NCBI GenBank assembly: GCA_025765595.1
Contig: JAIVFH010000625.1
Location: forward strand, 1-12,260
Source of the DNA: Obelidium mucronatum
Taxonomy: Eukaryota; Chytridiomycota; Chytridiomycetes; Chytridiales; Chytriomycetaceae
Reading direction: 5' to 3'
DNA: 12,260 nucleotides
Below, in pieces: positions 7,898-12,260 of the stretch (positions within the stretch are counted from its first letter, which is position 1; each line of letters begins with the position of its first letter). The position numbers were made by a program, and so were the translations under genes. The notes under the pieces are model-generated. The model saw only the letters and a program-made list of their open reading frames with translations, searched no databases and was not told where the DNA came from.

Positions 7898-7975
7898 AGG
7901 TTTAATAACTTCATTAAGAGATGGTTTCTTTGCTCCGTAGGTGGGAGTTGAAGGGACACCAATATAACGCTGTGG

Positions 7976-8050
7976 TTAAAGTATGCGGGGCGCATCAGGA
8001 GTTCTCTCTCGCGCGCTCAAAGACTTAGAAGCCAAAAGTCGCTCCATATT
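7976..8050 (-). other. Stop codon and frame change inside Gag
   Basis: The capsid-like frame ends in a TAA at 8025-8027. Another frame is open across the same place and runs to a TAA at 7976-7978, after which it continues openly into the zinc-knuckle ORF. Capsid and knuckle are normally one Gag protein, so a frame change near 8030-8050 plus a nonsense change at 7976 is the simplest reading. Confidence 0.5.
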
Positions 8051-10265
8051 GGAGATACGATTCGCGACTAGACTTATTCTCTAATTTTGATGAACTAGAT
8101 TTAGCAGACATCCCTTGACCGCGCAAGTATTCTGCAATGTCACGCACAGACACCTGAGGGTCTAGGTAGTCAAGGCGACCAACACCAGGTACTGAAATAG
8201 TAGTGTGGATGACTTTAGTATGGAATCTTTCGTAGTCCCTACGAAGGCCCGAAAGGTAGGAGTTTTTTAACTCAGTATTAGTGAAGGGCATTGCAAGACG
8301 TCCATTCATCAATTCCAAATATTGTTGTTCCAATATAGCATCGGCTGAACTCCATTTCCACAAACTAACCGCTTCACGGTGTCTAGCAACAGTCTCAGGA
8401 TTGTTAAAAACTTCTTTGAAGTAGCGTTTGTAGGAACTAAAGGTGGAATCCACCTCCATAAATTCAAAGAATCGGTTTGCGGTTGCATCACCGGCAACAC
8501 CACACATAACCAAAGACCTAATAACTTCATCTTGAGAATGGTACGTAGCATTTGCACCAATTTGCTGGGTCATAACTGAGTCAATAAACTTGCCCCATCT
8601 CAGAGCCGAATCATTGGTCAATAAAATTTTCTTCAATGTGGCCAAGTTGGTCTCGTGAGCCGATGAAACCATTTGGTTCTCTCTGAACGCGTTTTCAAAA
8701 CCAACTACGTTGATATTGACAGTTCCCGGTGCTGAATTGGTGGCAGCGGCTGCTGTCCCCCTATTTTCCGAAACGCCCGCATGACTGCGGGGAGGCATCG
8801 GACGCGTTTCTTCCTGCTGTCTCGCGTTTTCAACACGTAAGCGAATAGTTGCACGTCGCGTAGCTAGATTAGTACCGGCCATGTCGAAGGTGGTGTAGTT
8901 GTCCGGATGTCCGATACCCAGCGACAACTCCGCAAACGCGGACTGATCAACCTCTGTATCCTCATCCAATTGGGAGAGGTCACGAACCATTTCCATGAGG
9001 CGGTCGTAGTCGTATGGTTCAGGGTAGGTTTCTTTGAAGTACGCGACTGCATTCCAAAGACAGTAATACAGTGTCTCTTTGTGCTGTGCTGAGAGCTCAC
9101 GGCCGTTCCTAGCCCACTGCACTTGTGGTGATTCAGACTTGACAATCTTCAAAGTCCTCGTCATGACGTCAAACTTGACTGTGTCTTTATTGTTTTCAAG
9201 CCTAGGACGCAATCGTGATCGCGTTGAATAAAACAAGGAAGTTAATCCCACAATGATTAAAATAATCATGATAATAATGAACAGCGTTAAGATGCTGTAG
9301 ATCAGGAAAGAGAGACTCACAACATATGGGTCTTCGCGATGTGACAATTCTGGATTTATTAAACCACCAACCACAGGCAATCCTGCCAGAGTCACCAGAA
9401 ACAATCCAAATAGGTTGACAGATAATATTATTCTTAAATACAAATTAACCATTATTCTTAGTACATTTAGACAAGGTGTGAATCCTAACACGTTCAAAAA
9501 AGCTTTTATTTTCGAATTGAAACTACACAAAGTAAGTTTGAAACAGTTAATTATTGTTTCTTCTGCCCTCACGGCGATAATAACCACCATCAACAGGATT
9601 TCTGTTTGCGTCAGTGCTCTCATCATCTGATGGGAAATAAAGTAAAATATTACTAAAAATACCACATATTTGCGAGCCATACCGCGGCGGCGTTTTTCAG
9701 CGGCTTTTGCAGCGCGATCGGCATTCCGCTGTTTGTTCATTGTCGCGATGAAGCTTACGTGTGCGACGGCTTCCTGTTGGATGTCCACAGGTCCCTGGTG
9801 AGAGCGTTCGCGCACATCATTCAAGAAGTCTGTTTTCTCGCGAGTGCGACGTTCCCAGCTTTGCTGACGAAAAATATCCCTTTCTATAGTTTTGGGGAAT
9901 GTCAGTGGGTATGAGACAATAATACGGTATAAAACCGTAAAGCAGACAAGCTGCACGCGGATCAAAGCCGCGAAGTGGCAGAATACCACAAATAGTAATA
10001 AAAAAGTATATTTTGACTCTTCACCAAAAAAAAATTTTTTCCCTTTCTTTGTGAAGACGTGTCCGTGAAGAGTACGTAAATATTCAAAATAATAATAGGC
10101 CAGCCCAAATTTATTTAAGATATAATTGACCTCTTCACCCCCTGCCATCTCCCATCGTTTCAGGCGCAAAAGTCTTCGAAAACCATCCCAAAAACTGCCA
10201 ATGCTCTCGGCCACAAGGAATCCACACGGCACCAACGTCGCAGTAATTGCTCGCTCTTCCGGCAC
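8025..10265 (-). CDS. gag: Gag-like protein: hydrophobic multi-segment N-terminal part, capsid-like C-terminal part
   Basis: A 746-residue open frame. Residues about 530-715 look like a Ty3/gypsy capsid: mostly helical, with ALRWGKFIDSVM, a phenylalanine-rich RFFEFMEVDSTFSSYKRYF stretch and WKWSSADAILEQQYLELMNGR. Residues 368-500 are polar and resemble a matrix-like N-terminus. Residues 40-350 contain several hydrophobic segments (about 87-122, 199-233, 265-300, 313-347) separated by basic or charged loops such as KAAEKRRRG, suggesting a membrane protein. Candidate starts are the ATGs at 10148 (residue 40), 9740 (176) and 9164 (368). A conventional Gag would start near 9164, but the frame is stop-free for about 370 codons before that in AT-rich DNA, which is hard to get by chance. 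Alternatives: the N-terminal part is 5' LTR or leader sequence open by accident, or contains introns. Confidence 0.65.
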   Translation of the reverse strand: MPEERAITATLVPCGFLVAESIGSFWDGFRRLLRLKRWEMAGGEEVNYILNKFGLAYYYFEYLRTLHGHVFTKKGKKFFFGEESKYTFLLLFVVFCHFAALIRVQLVCFTVLYRIIVSYPLTFPKTIERDIFRQQSWERRTREKTDFLNDVRERSHQGPVDIQQEAVAHVSFIATMNKQRNADRAAKAAEKRRRGMARKYVVFLVIFYFISHQMMRALTQTEILLMVVIIAVRAEETIINCFKLTLCSFNSKIKAFLNVLGFTPCLNVLRIMVNLYLRIILSVNLFGLFLVTLAGLPVVGGLINPELSHREDPYVVSLSFLIYSILTLFIIIMIILIIVGLTSLFYSTRSRLRPRLENNKDTVKFDVMTRTLKIVKSESPQVQWARNGRELSAQHKETLYYCLWNAVAYFKETYPEPYDYDRLMEMVRDLSQLDEDTEVDQSAFAELSLGIGHPDNYTTFDMAGTNLATRRATIRLRVENARQQEETRPMPPRSHAGVSENRGTAAAATNSAPGTVNINVVGFENAFRENQMVSSAHETNLATLKKILLTNDSALRWGKFIDSVMTQQIGANATYHSQDEVIRSLVMCGVAGDATANRFFEFMEVDSTFSSYKRYFKEVFNNPETVARHREAVSLWKWSSADAILEQQYLELMNGRLAMPFTNTELKNSYLSGLRRDYERFHTKVIHTTISVPGVGRLDYLDPQVSVRDIAEYLRGQGMSAKSSSSKLENKSSRESYLQYGATFGF
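10109..10126 (+). promoter_or_regulatory. Possible TATA-like element for the divergent plus-strand gene
   Basis: An AT-rich stretch containing TTTAAGATATAATT lies about 75-90 bases before the first plus-strand ATG at 10201. Only its composition and distance support it, and it also lies inside the minus-strand open frame. Confidence 0.15.
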
Positions 10266-11479
10266 TGCTATGAATCCTACAGCAGCGGTGCTTCAGACAT
10301 CCCCGGAGCAAGTGCAACCCCGTAGACGAGGCCGCCCGTCAAATTCTCAAAGATTTGGGAATTCTCCGGGTTTTACTTCAGTGTCAACAAGTTCATCAAG
10401 GAAGCGGAAGAGAACCACCAGTGACGTCAACACTCACAGTCTCGGACATGGACAAAATACAAGTTCTTCCAACAATGAAACCGCCAACGCCGAAAGCAAC
10501 CCTGGGGAATATGTCCCGCCGCTTATCGAGGAGGAGGAAGAAAATGAATCAGACGGTGAAGACGAATATGGCGACGATGAAGTAGCAGCGAGACTTCACT
10601 TTAATGAGCAACTAGCGCTTCGAGAGCAATCTGACTGGGCCCACAATCAACAAAAGGGAACCAAGATTTATTTGGAACATCAAAAGGAATATAAGGTAAT
10701 CAGTTTGTGGTATTGGAAGTTCTAAGTTTCTAACGGCATATGAATATTTTCACAATTTCAGACTTGGTGCCATGAACAACAATATCAAGATGAATATGTG
10801 AATGAAAATCGATTGCTTGTATTTCTCAAGACCATTCAAAACCGTGGCCTCAAAACCCGTGGCCGAAAGTCTGTGAATTCTTTTCAAAGACGGACAACCA
10901 GAAGTATAGCAGGCAAGATCACAACAATAGAACGACGAGATAAAAATGGAAAAGTGATATACCGCCATCCTGATTACGATGCAATTGTCAACGGTAGATC
11001 GGATCGAACATTGAGCCATCATTCAATCAAGGTGGTTGTTAATGCTCTTGTTCATCTTTATTTTTGGCAAACCACAGACATGGTATTATTGAATTATTAT
11101 TATTTATTACATTATTTTTATTATTTTTACTCCAACGTTAATTAATTGATTGAATCAGCCAAAAAATCCACATCCGTATCCCCGAGGCCCCACAATAAGC
11201 AGTTTTTTGAAAGAACACAAGCAGAATTCACTCCAGAAACACAAGCCGCAAGATTGGATAGTTTGGGAATCGAAGACATACGATGAGAGGTGGGCAAACA
11301 AAGATTGGGAGAAGTTGACGTTGGGACTCCTGGCCCAAAAGAAGTTCACTGAGCTTGCAACGCTCCACGTTGACAAACAAGCCGTTGCAAGACATCAGCT
11401 GGCTCGTGATTGGCACTGGAACGCATTTTTGTACACTCTCTGGAACGGGAAAGCGTCACTGGAGGAGATGTTGGTTTAG
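10201..11479 (+). CDS. Ndc10/Crypton-type tyrosine recombinase-like protein, exons 1-3
   Basis: Three exons (10201 or 10270 to 10695, 10762-11082, 11159-11479) join in phase 0 across two introns to give about 355-378 codons. The N-terminal 100 residues are low-complexity: an AT-hook-like RRRGRPS, a basic KRKR, then an acidic EEEEENESDGEDEYGDDE run. After it, spanning the first intron, comes a core-binding region (HQKEYK, then TWCHEQQYQDEYVNENRLLVFL), then TLSHHSIKVVVNALVHLY and, across the second intron, NPHPYPRGPTISSFLKEHK. This is the pattern of the DNA-binding part of fungal Ndc10-like proteins and Crypton recombinases. The frame ends at a TAG (11477-11479), where the catalytic part should continue, and recognisable family motifs carry on in other frames. 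The ATGs at 10201 and 10270 are both plausible starts. It is divergent to the retroelement Gag frame and overlaps it at the 5' ends. Confidence 0.6.
10696..10761 (+). other. Intron 1 (66 bp)
   Basis: It begins GTAATC and ends TTTCAG, with a CTAAC branch-point-like sequence at 10730-10734. Removing it in phase 0 joins HQKEYK to TWCHEQQ, restoring the helix pattern of the family. Without splicing the frame meets a stop soon after the donor. Confidence 0.75.
11083..11158 (+). other. Intron 2 (76 bp)
   Basis: It begins GTATTATTG and ends GAATCAG, and is very AT-rich with ATT repeats. Phase 0 splicing joins the LYFWQTTDM end to PKNPHPYPRGP, the conserved HPxPRG region of this recombinase-like family. 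The unspliced frame stops inside the intron. Confidence 0.75.
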
Positions 11480-12260
11480 TGATTTTAGTTGGTCGCACAA
11501 ACGAATCCAAAACAACCACTTCCAAAGAGCGGAGCATTTCGCCTTTTTTCGTCATAGAGATGTAATGAGCTGTGCATGGGGTTGGATTGTTGAATTACAG
11601 GTTTGTTTTACTATTTTAAACTCCAAATTGAACTTACACTCCATTAAGGCTCGTGGAATGTATTCGGAAATAGCGGGAATACATGGCAAGAGCCGGAGGT
11701 GTCGAAACGAGAATTATTCTACAAAGAAAAAGTGTTGGGGAATCCGACTTACAGCAAAATGTACAAGACACTGGATGAACTTAATGAAAACCAGCGGTAT
11801 TATATCAAAATATTCAATACAAATTTTATGTCGAATTTCGCATGTTATAATTTTAAAACTTAATTGCTCTTTATTTTAGAAAAAGCGCATCTCAGCCGAG
11901 TCAGCGGAAATATGCTGATGCTGATCGTTCTGTGGATCCAGGAGCTATGAGCCTTGCAGCGCGCAACAACTGGACTCGCAGCTAACATGCTACCAGTTTA
12001 GTTTTTCGTGCCCTGCATCACGGGTTGCTTGCCAACTGGGAAAAGGAATCAGGTAAAAAGCACATGAATGAAGCACCACTCAAACATAAAAAATAGGGAC
12101 ATAATAACTGTCTGCGGGAACTCACAAAAGTTCCGGAGGAGCTGCTAAAATTGGTCTTTGATTTTCTCGATCGAGAAGAAAAAGTGAAAGAAACATCGAA
12201 ACTGGACACTATGACAATGCTTTGGCAGCGAAACCGCAATATCAAGCTCGACTACAAAAG
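11440..12260 (+). pseudogene. Decayed catalytic part of the tyrosine recombinase-like gene
   Basis: Short family-like stretches continue but change frame several times. LERESV...VILVGRTNESK starts at 11440 in a frame one base off exon 3. FRHRDVMSC near 11555 is in the third frame. ELFYKEKVLGNPTYSKMYK near 11708-11765 is shifted again. A possible HxxR box, HLSRVSG, begins at 11889. KYADAD..VDPGAMSLAARNNW from about 11909 is shifted once more, and a candidate catalytic tyrosine codon is at 11991-11993. PEELLKLVFDFL near 12134 resembles the usual C-terminal helix. Possible further introns are 11601-11648 and 11797-11879, both with GT...AG ends. Repeated one-base shifts and several stops argue for a pseudogene. 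Homopolymer indel errors in the assembly are the alternative. The gene may continue past the window. Confidence 0.5.

Larger units (their letters stand above)
1..10148 (-). mobile_element. Ty3/gypsy chromovirus-type LTR retrotransposon with an extra ExoIII/APE endonuclease; decayed copy
   Basis: On the minus strand the order capsid-like Gag, CCHC knuckle, aspartic protease, reverse transcriptase, RNase H, integrase, chromodomain is that of Metaviridae chromoviruses. The element departs from the usual plan in having an ExoIII-family nuclease between RNase H and integrase, and a large insertion between the integrase core and the GPY/F segment. Boundaries are uncertain. The left side runs out of the window, probably into a 3' LTR. 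The right limit is placed at the ATG at 10148 only because the Gag frame is open to there; it could end nearer 9164. I found no copy of bases 1-234 in the right half, so a 5' LTR is not demonstrated. At least four stop codons and two frame changes interrupt the coding blocks, so this copy is unlikely to be autonomous unless recoding is used. Confidence 0.85.

Noticed and set aside
10026..10040. A-run followed by T-run as a possible terminator or hairpin
   Set aside because: It encodes a KKGKKFFF stretch in the minus frame and has no further structure; simple homopolymers are common in this AT-rich DNA.
235..10148. Repeat-induced point mutation as the cause of the stops
   Set aside because: CpG and other C-containing dinucleotides are still common throughout and long frames survive, so heavy directional C-to-T mutation is not seen.
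1..12260. CRISPR arrays, tRNA or rRNA genes
   Set aside because: No regularly spaced repeats and no recognisable tRNA or rRNA sequence were seen on either strand.

Overview
The window looks like nuclear DNA of an early-diverging fungus, with Mucoromycota my best guess. Three observations point there. Coding runs are interrupted by short GT...AG introns (66 and 76 bp). A gene on the right resembles the Ndc10/Crypton-type tyrosine recombinases of fungi. The left four-fifths is a Ty3/gypsy retrotransposon of chromovirus type, a group common in fungi. The host assignment is inference; no single-copy host gene is present.

Layout. Bases 1-234 hold no gene but carry a purine-rich tract (minus strand) that could be the polypurine tract before a 3' LTR lying mostly outside the window. 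From 235 to about 9164, and possibly to 10148, the minus strand encodes one retroelement. In transcription order it encodes: a Gag-like ORF with an unusual multi-segment hydrophobic N-terminal part (10265-8025); a Gag C-terminal part with a CCHC knuckle (7897-7037); an aspartic protease and linker (7036-5801); reverse transcriptase and the start of RNase H (5823-4492); and a 1405-residue ORF (4452-235). That last ORF carries the end of RNase H, a complete-looking ExoIII/APE endonuclease domain, an H2C2 + DD35E integrase, a roughly 255-residue unidentified insertion, a GPY/F-like segment and a degenerate chromodomain. The blocks are separated by in-frame stop codons and frame changes that fall inside conserved domains, so this copy looks decayed.

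From 10201 to the right edge, on the plus strand, a divergently oriented gene resembles the Ndc10/Crypton-type tyrosine recombinase family. Its first three exons read cleanly. From about 11440 onward the recognisable motifs (HxxR box, candidate catalytic tyrosine) lie in different frames, so it is probably a pseudogene or is affected by indel errors.

The main novelty is the retroelement: a DDE integrase and a class II AP-endonuclease-like nuclease in one Pol frame, both with all recognisable catalytic residues. Other unusual points are the second insertion in the integrase C-terminal region, the hydrophobic extension ahead of Gag, and the head-to-head recombinase-like gene.
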